Shown: piece by piece, positions 7,901-12,242 of the stretch
How positions within the stretch are numbered: position 1 is the stretch's first letter
Layout of the letters: each line of letters opens with the position of its first letter
Assembly: GCA_017455945.1 (NCBI GenBank)
Contig: JAFTLM010000152.1
Coordinates: 1-12,242 of the forward strand
DNA: 12,242 bases
Source: Clostridia bacterium
Lineage (GTDB): Bacteria; Bacillota; Clostridia; Oscillospirales; CAG-272
Direction: 5' to 3'
The notes under the pieces: model-generated
Seen by the model: only the letters and a program-made list of their open reading frames with translations
The model's database searches: none
What the model was told of the DNA's origin: nothing
Position numbers and translations under genes: made by a program

Positions 7901-8683
7901 CTTTGCGAGTTTTTCCATATCCACGGTTGCTTCACCCACCACATCCGTGACAGTTGACATCGATTTGATGTTCTTTGCCATTGATTTTGTGAGAGTTTCG
8001 GTGGATACGTCAACAAGCTCTGCGGCATACATATACTCTTGGAGCTTGTCGGTTGCGATGCCCGTTTGTGTGGCGGTTGTAAGCACGTCATCGGCATAAG
8101 CCGCACCCTCGGTTGCCATATCCACTAGGGCTTTCCCGGCAGCAACAGCGGCGGCAGAAACGGCTGCGAAGGCGGCTGCCATTGCGGCGGCTGTAACTTT
8201 ACAAATATTGCCGAGAGTTTCAAACCTACCCCCGGCATCATCTGCATCTTCACCCGCGCCTTTGACCTCTTTACCCATATCGTCAGCCTCTTTGCCAGCT
8301 TCGTCCATTCCGTCACTAGCATTGTCAAGGGCATCGTTGTTCTGCTCAAGCTCACGCTCCATCTTGTTAAGAGCAGCTTCAGCATTATTTAACTGTATCT
8401 GCCACGCCTGTGTACGCTTATCGTTTTCACCGAAGGATTCCGATGCGTTTTTCAGGGCGGCACGAAGAACCTCTATTTTTTCTTTCTGTGCATCGATCTG
8501 CTTACCGAGGACTTCATTTCTAGCGGTGAGTGCTTCGACAGACGTATCGTTCTTGTCGAACTGCGACTCAACTAGCTTCATTTCAGAACCAAGAACCTTG
8601 AAGGCAGAATTGATATCCGCCAAGGACTGCTTGAATTCCTTTTCGCCCTCTAGACCGATTTTCAGTCCAAATTTATCTGCCAC
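4988..8683 (-). CDS. Tail tape measure protein
   Basis: A 1231-aa protein that fills the tail tube, sets tail length and is ejected ahead of the DNA. Residues about 10-130 are a charged coiled coil. About 160-190 is an Ala-rich hydrophobic segment. About 258-388 is an Ala/Gln-rich coiled coil with internal repeats. About 400-560 holds the conserved tape-measure core (AYHKLGVAVFDAEGNMRDSD, ALGKMENETERDALA, GKSAQELNPLI). Residues 561-1066 are Pro-punctuated hydrophobic helical repeats. A Trp-rich stretch follows, and GIASPSKKM at 1112-1120 is a common motif near the C-terminus of such proteins. I chose the GTG at 8681-8683: AGGAGG at 8692-8697 ends 8 bases before it, whereas the GTG at 8690-8692 overlaps that site. 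By the usual rule of about 0.15 nm of tail per residue, a tail near 185 nm is expected (inference). The hydrophobic repeats may also act in membrane passage during DNA entry. Confidence 0.96.
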   Translation of the reverse strand: MADKFGLKIGLEGEKEFKQSLADINSAFKVLGSEMKLVESQFDKNDTSVEALTARNEVLGKQIDAQKEKIEVLRAALKNASESFGENDKRTQAWQIQLNNAEAALNKMERELEQNNDALDNASDGMDEAGKEADDMGKEVKGAGEDADDAGGRFETLGNICKVTAAAMAAAFAAVSAAAVAAGKALVDMATEGAAYADDVLTTATQTGIATDKLQEYMYAAELVDVSTETLTKSMAKNIKSMSTVTDVVGEATVDMEKLAKAEAKAETAQLNLEKAQIAYDQAVKASGAAVAKAYASVEDAMLNVESAQISYNAAVEKNGADSEQAQKAAIALQKAQNKLTSAQDAYNTALAESGDSSANVRKAAIALEQAQTNLASAQADVASASQPVAPSMNEMTEAYHKLGVAVFDAEGNMRDSDTVYWEIIDALGKMENETERDALAMTILGKSAQELNPLIEAGAERMAELGKEAQEAGYVLGDEALNAYGALDDQLQYLSVGATAAKNALGTILLPVLTDLASDGVSLLGEFTNGIKDADGDISKMADVIGDILPKVIDVFMEHLPALLDLITTMVTSLGQAIVDNLPIIVSSATEIIFTILNALIAGLPQIASGALQLVLALVNGIIDQLPLLIDAAMQVIVTLVSGIAAAIPQLIPSIVAVMVKIVETIINNLPLILDAAIQLVMGLAQGILDAVPILIEALPGLIDSVIQFLLGAIPQIIEAWVQLMTSLVDALPSIIDAIVSAIPQIIEGVLTAILGAIPQIINAGVKLLTSLVSALPTIIKKIVSAIPKIIDAVLGTLLDALPEIINAGITLLTALVDALPTIIQTIVEAIPLIIDSILTAVIEAIPQIIDAGIQLITALVGALPEIIETIVAAIPEIINGILTAVIGAIPLLIEAGVQLITSLIGALPTIVTTIVSAIPVIIQGILEAVIGAIPLIIDAGLTLITSLIGALPEIIFTIVNAIPQIVTGIIDTLLGMIPMLIETGIELLVSLVAELPQIITTIAGCLPELISGIINGLLGSIDKFIEAGVSLFMSLITNLPAIILELVKAMPQIITSLVGALMNGLGSFVDVGANLVRGLWEGIQGLADWIWDKVSNWAGDLWDGICSFFGIASPSKKMAWVGDMLMTGLAGGIDETAGEAIDSATSMANDLNGVFNDLSADLSTTLPKNIDVNAHSTVAGGAMGGANGFILQLNIQTFNNYTSEDISELTNEIMATAGAYAQRKGVVFA
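5486..7003 (-). repeat. Tape measure hydrophobic repeat array: seven 66-bp units then eight 132-bp units
   Basis: These bases code residues 561-1066. The first part (6542-7003) is seven 22-residue units, each opening with LP, IP or VP. The second part (5486-6541) is eight 44-residue units, each an 18-residue half (IPxIIxAGxxLxTSLVxA) plus a 26-residue half (LPxIIxxIVxAIPxIIxxIL and six more). The 7x22 plus 8x44 total of 506 residues fits exactly, with no indels. Copies are diverged in DNA. The pattern is amphipathic helices broken at regular prolines. Confidence 0.9.
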
Positions 8684-8691
8684 TTGCACCA

Positions 8692-8697
8692 CCTCCT
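8692..8697 (-). promoter_or_regulatory. Ribosome binding site that decides the tape measure start
   Basis: AGGAGG on the minus strand. It overlaps the first candidate GTG (8690-8692) but lies 8 bases before the GTG at 8681-8683, which favours the shorter protein beginning with MADKFGLKIG. Confidence 0.8.
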
Positions 8698-8718
8698 TCG
8701 TTTAGCATTTTTGTAGCA

Positions 8719-9290
8719 TTACACTCCATCGGGAATAATATCGTCGATGAAATACTCACGTTTAGGTTTGGAGATGCCGTTGTACTGTTTGTGGCATTCC
8801 CAAAGGTCAAGAAGCAGACCGAAAGGCATAAGCCCCACCTCTTCCATAGAAAGGTTAAGGTGGGCTATGCCGTAATAAAGAAGCCGAGTAAATAACTCTT
8901 CGTCACTTACTCGACCACCACGTTTTTTGGGTCTGCCTCGCTTTCAACGTTGCGTTTTGTACCCTTATAAAGAGCCTCCGTGATAGCTTCCTTATAGGTT
9001 GCAAGCTCGGAGGGAACAGTAAGGATTTCTACCTCTTCCTCGGTGAGCAGAGGCTTGGGGTTATCCTTATTCTTGAGGTTGTAGATGAGCGTGGACTGAT
9101 TTGCAAGAAGGGTGATAAGCCACACAATCTCGCCAATAGCCATCTCGAAGTTTTCGGACTTCAAGAGCTTATCTCCAAGGTGTTCAAGACCGCCGTAACG
9201 ACCTGCGATTTCCTTGGTTGCCTTCGTTGTAAGAATAAGGGTGTATTCGTCACCGCCAATGGTGATGTTAGTAGAACGTTCCGTAGTCAT
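8719..9290 (-). CDS. gpGT-like tail assembly chaperone made by -1 frameshift (join 8922-9290, then from 8922 again to 8719)
   Basis: This is the long product of the G/GT pair. Ribosomes read 123 codons of the G-like frame and slip back one base at the A AAA AAC heptamer (8922-8928). They then re-read base 8922 as the first base of CGT and add 67 residues before the TAA at 8719-8721, giving 190 aa. The extension is clearly coding: it opens with RGGRVSDEELFTRLLYY and includes LMPFGLLLDLWECHKQY and KPKREYFIDDIIP, which recall the T part of tail chaperones in Clostridia siphophages. It has no plausible start of its own; its first ATG codes residue 26 of the extension and lacks a ribosome site. 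In lambda, gpGT binds the tape measure through its T part and recruits tube subunits. The gene lies between major tail protein and tape measure, as expected. Confidence 0.88.
8883..8928 (-). promoter_or_regulatory. Programmed -1 ribosomal frameshift signal: slippery heptamer plus hairpin
   Basis: The slippery heptamer A AAA AAC (8922-8928) is in phase with the G-like frame (CCA AAA AAC). After a 6-base spacer comes a hairpin: arm GUCGAGUAA (8907-8915) pairs with UUACUCGGC (8883-8891) as 9 base pairs with one G-U, closing a 15-base loop; a tenth G-U pair could extend it. The zero-frame stop UAA (8907-8909) lies inside the stem. Heptamer, spacer length and stem all fit the classic bacterial -1 stimulatory layout. 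Confidence 0.85.
8907..9290 (-). CDS. gpG-like tail assembly chaperone (zero-frame product)
   Basis: A 127-aa protein beginning at the ATG at 9288-9290, which overlaps the stop of the major tail gene as TAATG; GGAGG lies 9 bases upstream within that gene. It resembles the N-terminal tail-assembly chaperone domain of Bacillota siphophages: a short beta opening (NITIGGDEYTLIL), then helices with TKEIAGRYGGLEHLGD, a hydrophobic helix (IVWLITLLANQ) and a Glu/Lys-rich C-terminus. The protein ends four codons after the slippery site when the ribosome does not slip. It is expected to keep the tape measure soluble and help polymerise the tube, and not to be in the virion. Position, size and the frameshift at its end make the identification firm although the sequence family is diverse. 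Confidence 0.9.
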   Translation of the reverse strand: MTTERSTNITIGGDEYTLILTTKATKEIAGRYGGLEHLGDKLLKSENFEMAIGEIVWLITLLANQSTLIYNLKNKDNPKPLLTEEEVEILTVPSELATYKEAITEALYKGTKRNVESEADPKNVVVE

Positions 9291-9892
9291 TAGTTGCTAC
9301 CTCCTGCTGTTTTCGTATAAGTAGGCTCATAAACCGACTTATACCAATTGGTGATAATGGTTGCCGTAACCGAAGCATCTCCCTCGGTAACCTCTGCCTT
9401 CCACGGGTGCTTACCGTTGCCGTCCACCTTGTTACGCGCAAAAATCGTACCCTCGATGGTAGGCGTGGAGAAGGTAATGCTGTCACCCTTGGTGGCAAGA
9501 TTGGTAGCCGGGATGCTGAACTTTACGCGGTAAAGCCAGAAATACTTATACTTGCCGTTGCCTTTCTTCGCAAGGAAGCCGATAGCCACGGGTGCGCCAC
9601 CATCCTCCTGTGCAGCAACGATAACACCGTTCGTGTCAATAACCGAACCCGTAAGGTCGGAAGCCACTTTTGCGCCGATATCGTCAATGCCAAGAGAAAG
9701 AGTACCACTCTTAAACTCTCTCACGCTTTCTGCGGTGCCGTCATCGGCATACAGAGTTGCCTCTGCAAGTTCAACGGAAAGGTCTGCGGTCATTGCTTTT
9801 GCCAACTGAACGGGAGTTTCGTAGGTTTCAAAGCCGTCCGCATCTTCCGTAATCTTGGCATAGTAAAGTTTGTCAAGTCCTATAGTTGCCAT
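9290..9892 (-). CDS. Major tail tube protein, phi13 family
   Basis: A 200-aa protein of the phi13-type major tail family; hexameric rings of it stack to build the tail tube. Typical family features are the opening MATIGLDKLYYAKI, the YETPVQLAKAM stretch near residues 24-34, a central VAIGFLAKKGNGKYKYFWLY run, and TPTIEGTIFAR followed by a polar C-terminus. No Ig-like domain is fused at the C-terminus. The ATG at 9890-9892 is preceded by GGAGG about 11 bases upstream, inside the end of the terminator gene. The stop TAA (9290-9292) shares a base with the next start. It is followed directly by the tail chaperones, the standard order. Confidence 0.94.
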   Translation of the reverse strand: MATIGLDKLYYAKITEDADGFETYETPVQLAKAMTADLSVELAEATLYADDGTAESVREFKSGTLSLGIDDIGAKVASDLTGSVIDTNGVIVAAQEDGGAPVAIGFLAKKGNGKYKYFWLYRVKFSIPATNLATKGDSITFSTPTIEGTIFARNKVDGNGKHPWKAEVTEGDASVTATIITNWYKSVYEPTYTKTAGGSN

Positions 9893-9895
9893 AGG

Positions 9896-10240
9896 TTATA
9901 AATCCTCCATTTGATAATGATTTGCTACATCCACCACATAGTGGTGATAGCCCGTATCGTTTTCATAGCCGATATACTGTCTGCTTGTGATGGTTAAGTC
10001 CGCCGAAAGCAGTGCGCGGACGATTCTGTTTTTATCTGCACCATAGTTGCCTTTGCAAAAAAGAGAAACCCTCGCCTCTTGCACATCATACGTAGGCGCG
10101 TTGTCTGCCTCAAGCTCAAAGTTGTCACTCATAGGAATGATAACGATGTATTTGTCGGGTGCCGTGTCACCAAACACACCTGTTTCAAGAGGAATGCCAA
10201 GCGGTGTCAGCACCGTATTAAGGTCTTTCAGAATGCTCAT
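9896..10240 (-). CDS. Tail terminator / tail completion protein
   Basis: A 114-aa protein that opens with a short helix (ILKDLNTVLTPLGIP), goes on through strand-forming segments (YIVIIPMSDNFELEADN, VQEARVSLFCKG) and an Arg/Lys helix (NRIVRALLSADL), and ends with DTGYHHYVVDVA. This resembles the minor tail/terminator proteins of Bacillota siphophages, which cap the finished tube as a ring and bind the head connector (lambda gpU or SPP1 gp17 role). The start ATG forms an ATGA overlap with the gp10-like gene (10237-10240). Its position directly before the major tail gene supports the call; the protein itself has no catalytic motif. Confidence 0.85.
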   Translation of the reverse strand: MSILKDLNTVLTPLGIPLETGVFGDTAPDKYIVIIPMSDNFELEADNAPTYDVQEARVSLFCKGNYGADKNRIVRALLSADLTITSRQYIGYENDTGYHHYVVDVANHYQMEDL

Positions 10241-10668
10241 ACCTTGCTTATCTCCTCCTCAAGTTTCTGTATCATTGCCGCCTCACAAGCGCTCTTTGAT
10301 GCCGTTTTCGCAGGCTTCAAGAACGGCTTTGCAGGTTGACCGTGCCGTCCATATTCGAGAATATTCGCTATTTTTGCGTTACTCTCACCATCCGAACGAG
10401 GCTCTGCAAAACCGATTTTTACGTTGTGATTGCCGTTTTTATCAACTCTTGCACCCGTCAAACCGAGGGAGCGTTCAAGCTCACCCGTGGAACGAGAGCC
10501 GACTTTGGTGTTCTTGCCGACAACGGCAGCGAGATTGCTCTTGACCTTCGCCAGAACCACCTCACCACCCGCCTCAAGAACACGCTCGGCAATTTCGTCT
10601 GTTTTCTTACCCAAACTAGAGAGCTTTTTCAAGAACTCGTCGGGCATTTGTACTTCTGCTTTAGCCAC
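10237..10668 (-). CDS. HK97 gp10-like head-tail joining protein
   Basis: A 143-aa, Lys-rich protein of the HK97 gp10 / tail-component family. The N-terminal part (residues about 10-55) is helical; the family signature is in the second half, with IANILEYGRHGQPAKPFLKP at about residues 99-118 and a final Lys/Glu helix. Members act at the head-tail junction or in tail completion; the exact role is not settled. The start is a GTG at 10666-10668, with a GAAGG-type site upstream, inside the end of the head-closure gene (8-base overlap). Its stop overlaps the terminator start as ATGA, indicating coupled translation. Confidence 0.9.
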   Translation of the reverse strand: MAKAEVQMPDEFLKKLSSLGKKTDEIAERVLEAGGEVVLAKVKSNLAAVVGKNTKVGSRSTGELERSLGLTGARVDKNGNHNVKIGFAEPRSDGESNAKIANILEYGRHGQPAKPFLKPAKTASKSACEAAMIQKLEEEISKV

Positions 10669-10996
10669 GAGTTGCCACCACCTTCTTTGCCATTATTTCA
10701 AGGTACATACCGCGTCCACGGACATTTTCCACCGAAATAATGTCGTATTTGATGCCTTCGCAGTAAAGAATGTGGTCGGTTGTAATTTCAACACCGGGAA
10801 TAATGCGGATGCGGAACATATCGGTTGCTTCGCTGAAGGCAGCAAGGTTCGCCCATTTCTGGGAGCCGTGCCGTCCCTCTCGATAACCACGAACAGAAGC
10901 TACTGCCTCATATACAGAGTTTGCGAACCCCTCTTCGTCCTTTACGTTCTTAAAAATGCCGATGTCGATAAAAGAAGTCATTTTTCCAATGCTCAT
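10661..10996 (-). CDS. Head-closure (head-tail adaptor) protein, SPP1 gp16-like
   Basis: A 111-aa, beta-rich protein of the phage head-tail adaptor family, forming the ring beneath the connector that closes the DNA-filled head. Family-like features are an opening that turns into a query-type strand (SFIDIGIFKNV), the EAVASVRGYREGRHGSQKWANLA region with several Arg/Lys, then FRIRIIPGVEIT and YDIISVENVRGRGMYLEI, the typical YxIxxVxxxxxRxxYLEI ending. ATG at 10994-10996 lies just after the connector stop (10998-11000), with GGAAGG about 8 bases upstream. It precedes the gp10-like gene and overlaps it by 8 bases. Confidence 0.9.
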   Translation of the reverse strand: MSIGKMTSFIDIGIFKNVKDEEGFANSVYEAVASVRGYREGRHGSQKWANLAAFSEATDMFRIRIIPGVEITTDHILYCEGIKYDIISVENVRGRGMYLEIMAKKVVATRG

Positions 10997-10997
10997 A

Positions 10998-11309
10998 TCA
11001 CACCTTCCACTCTCGGTCTAGCCTTAAAAGGGTATCGACCGTTTTCCATACTTGCGCCGATGCTTGGGTGTTATCCGCAAAGAAACCACCCGTACTGCCA
11101 TCACGGGACTCATAAAAATGCGATGCCAACATAATAACGGCTTGCTCCGTTGTCGGAGACATCGGCAAAACTTTATAAGTCCCGGCAGTAATGTGCTGAT
11201 AACTTTCGGCATAGGAAACGGCGGCGGTGATGCAGTTACGCAGAAAAGCATCGTCAGCCGTATGTTCGATTATAAGGTTCTGTTTCAGCTTAAACAGCAA
11301 TAAGTCCAT
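10998..11309 (-). CDS. gp6-like head-tail connector protein
   Basis: A 103-aa helical protein of the HK97 gp6 / DNA-packaging connector family, which forms a ring under the portal. It shows the family pattern: an N-terminal helix for DDAFLRNCITAAVSYAESY, then the conserved AVIMLASHFYESRDGSTGG stretch, and a C-terminal helix ending LLRLDREWKV. The ATG at 11307-11309 is favoured because AGGAGG (11318-11323) lies 8 bases before it; the upstream in-frame GTG at 11316-11318 overlaps that ribosome site. The gene follows the capsid gene after about 20 bases and precedes the head-closure gene, the standard order. Confidence 0.92.
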   Translation of the reverse strand: MDLLLFKLKQNLIIEHTADDAFLRNCITAAVSYAESYQHITAGTYKVLPMSPTTEQAVIMLASHFYESRDGSTGGFFADNTQASAQVWKTVDTLLRLDREWKV

Positions 11310-11317
11310 CACCGTCA

Positions 11318-11323
11318 CCTCCT
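11318..11323 (-). promoter_or_regulatory. Ribosome binding site that decides the connector start
   Basis: AGGAGG lies 8 bases before the ATG at 11307-11309 and overlaps the GTG at 11316-11318, which it therefore argues against as a start. Confidence 0.75.
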
Positions 11324-11329
11324 ATATTT

Positions 11330-12242
11330 TTAGGTCGCAGAACCCTTCTGCTGAAGCACCTTGATTGCCTCGGGAAGAATGAGCTTTGCGTCCACACGCT
11401 TGGTAGCAATAAAGCCGACCTGACCCGTTTCTGCATAACGCTCGTTGAGGCGCTTGAAGGACACACCCTGACGGTCGCCAATCCAATAGTAGGAGAAGTC
11501 ACCGAAGGCGATGGACTTTGCGCCTGCACCGATTTCAGGTGCGTAGGGAGAGGTAAAGATACGCTTACCGAGAATGGTATCGTACTCGCCATCACGAAGT
11601 GCGGGCTGCCACAGGTACTGACCGTTGTGGTCTTTGAGCTTACGGATAGCCTTGATGGTGCTATCGTTAAGAACCCAAATTGCGTTCTTGCGGTAAGGTG
11701 ACTTGAGGGAGTAGAAGAGGTCGATAATCTCGTCTGCAGTGATTGCAGTTTCGGAAGCTGCGGTTACACCGATTTCTGCGCCACCGACGTCTGCGAGAAT
11801 ACCCGTAGGCTTTGCGGTGCCGTTACCAGAAAGGAATGCCGCCTCCTCTGCGTTACCGATTCTACGAGCAAACTCCTTGGTGAAGTAACCCTCAAGGTCG
11901 AATGCGGAGTCGTTGAGAAGCTCCTCGGAAACCTTGATAAGGGTTGCGACCTTGTGTGCGCCGATGAGCTGCTGACCGAATGCGTCATCACTCTCGGGAA
12001 TCTGTCCTTCCTCATCTACCCAAGCCGCAGTGCCACGGGTGGATACAACGGGAATCTTGTGAGAGCCGTGAGAGGTTGTGAAAACGTGGGCGTGCTTACG
12101 GATAATGTTTTCTGCCTCAAGTGCGGTAATAAGGGTCTTCTCAAAGGTGTCGGGAACAAGGTAACCACCTTCGGAATCCGTACCGATTTGGAGTGCATTG
12201 CGGACTTCATAAGAATCGCGCTTTCTTGCGTGGTTCCAGAAG
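11330..12242 (-). CDS. Major capsid protein, HK97 fold (N-terminus beyond the window)
   Basis: The frame is open from the right edge to TAA at 11330-11332, giving 303 visible residues. The visible part begins FWNHARKRDS and continues with IGTDSEGGYLVPDTFEKTLI, the usual junction between scaffold-like delta domain and mature capsid in this family. Then come the E-loop region (KIPVVSTRGTAAWVDEEGQI), the spine helix (DLEGYFTKEFARRIGNAEEAAFL), the GNGTAKPTGIL loop, the A-domain helices, and the C-terminal GFIATKRVDAKLIL followed by KVLQQKGSAT. HK97 mature subunits are 282 aa, so the visible portion covers essentially the whole mature protein. The missing N-terminal part should be the delta domain removed by a prohead protease encoded upstream. 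Whether the subunits cross-link cannot be judged from the visible sequence. Confidence 0.96.
   Translation of the reverse strand, partial: FWNHARKRDSYEVRNALQIGTDSEGGYLVPDTFEKTLITALEAENIIRKHAHVFTTSHGSHKIPVVSTRGTAAWVDEEGQIPESDDAFGQQLIGAHKVATLIKVSEELLNDSAFDLEGYFTKEFARRIGNAEEAAFLSGNGTAKPTGILADVGGAEIGVTAASETAITADEIIDLFYSLKSPYRKNAIWVLNDSTIKAIRKLKDHNGQYLWQPALRDGEYDTILGKRIFTSPYAPEIGAGAKSIAFGDFSYYWIGDRQGVSFKRLNERYAETGQVGFIATKRVDAKLILPEAIKVLQQKGSAT

Noticed and set aside
8702..8719. Five-codon minus-strand frame (ATG overlapping the gpGT stop as TAATG)
   Set aside because: It is too short to support as a gene. It lies in the ribosome-site spacer before the tape measure, and no leader-peptide logic is apparent.
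8719..8845. The 67-residue extension as a separately initiated gene
   Set aside because: The first ATG in that frame, at codon 26 of the extension, has no Shine-Dalgarno sequence. Coding character extends upstream to the slippery heptamer, so frameshifting explains it better.
11290..11595. Minus-strand 101-codon frame and similar frames inside the capsid gene
   Set aside because: They are out of frame with the strongly recognisable HK97 capsid protein, which fully accounts for that DNA.

Overview
The window is a slice of a tailed-phage (siphovirus type) structural operon, from a prophage or a phage genome. Every gene lies on the minus strand, so it reads from the right edge to the left. Strong AGGAGG-type ribosome binding sites, moderate GC content, a phi13-type major tail protein and a Dit/Tal baseplate point to a Bacillota host, probably a gut-type Clostridia. 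No integrase, host gene or attachment site is visible, so integrated and free phage cannot be told apart.

Right part (about 9.9 to 12.2 kb): head and connector genes in the canonical HK97 order. They are the major capsid protein (its N-terminus lies beyond the window), a gp6-like head-tail connector, a head-closure protein, an HK97 gp10-like protein and a tail terminator. Middle (about 4.3 to 9.9 kb): the tail tube and tail tip. They are the major tail protein, a G/GT tail-assembly chaperone pair joined by a programmed -1 frameshift, a 1231-residue tape measure protein and the distal tail protein. Left part (0 to 4.3 kb): a 1244-residue fusion of tail-tip hub (Tal) and fibre ending in an S74-type intramolecular chaperone, then a small soluble protein of unknown role, then the start of a small single-span membrane protein that may open the lysis module.

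The genes are packed with overlaps (ATGA at three junctions, TAATG at one, an 8-base overlap at another), and no gene-free stretch exceeds about 30 bases. This indicates one late transcript with coupled translation; no promoter or terminator was recognised. The connector, head-closure, gp10-like and terminator proteins link the capsid to the tail. The chaperones assemble the tube around the tape measure, and Dit plus the Tal-fibre make the adsorption tip.

The most notable signals are: (1) a complete -1 frameshift signal, with slippery heptamer A AAA AAC, a 6-base spacer and a 9-bp stem holding the zero-frame stop, which yields a 190-aa gpGT-like protein; (2) an array of about 506 residues in the tape measure, seven 22-residue units followed by eight 44-residue (18+26) units; (3) twelve in-phase 63-bp repeats coding a three-heptad coiled-coil fibre shaft, two of them sharing 31 identical bases; (4) a self-cleaving fibre chaperone domain. 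No wholly new system is apparent; this is a well-preserved structural module.
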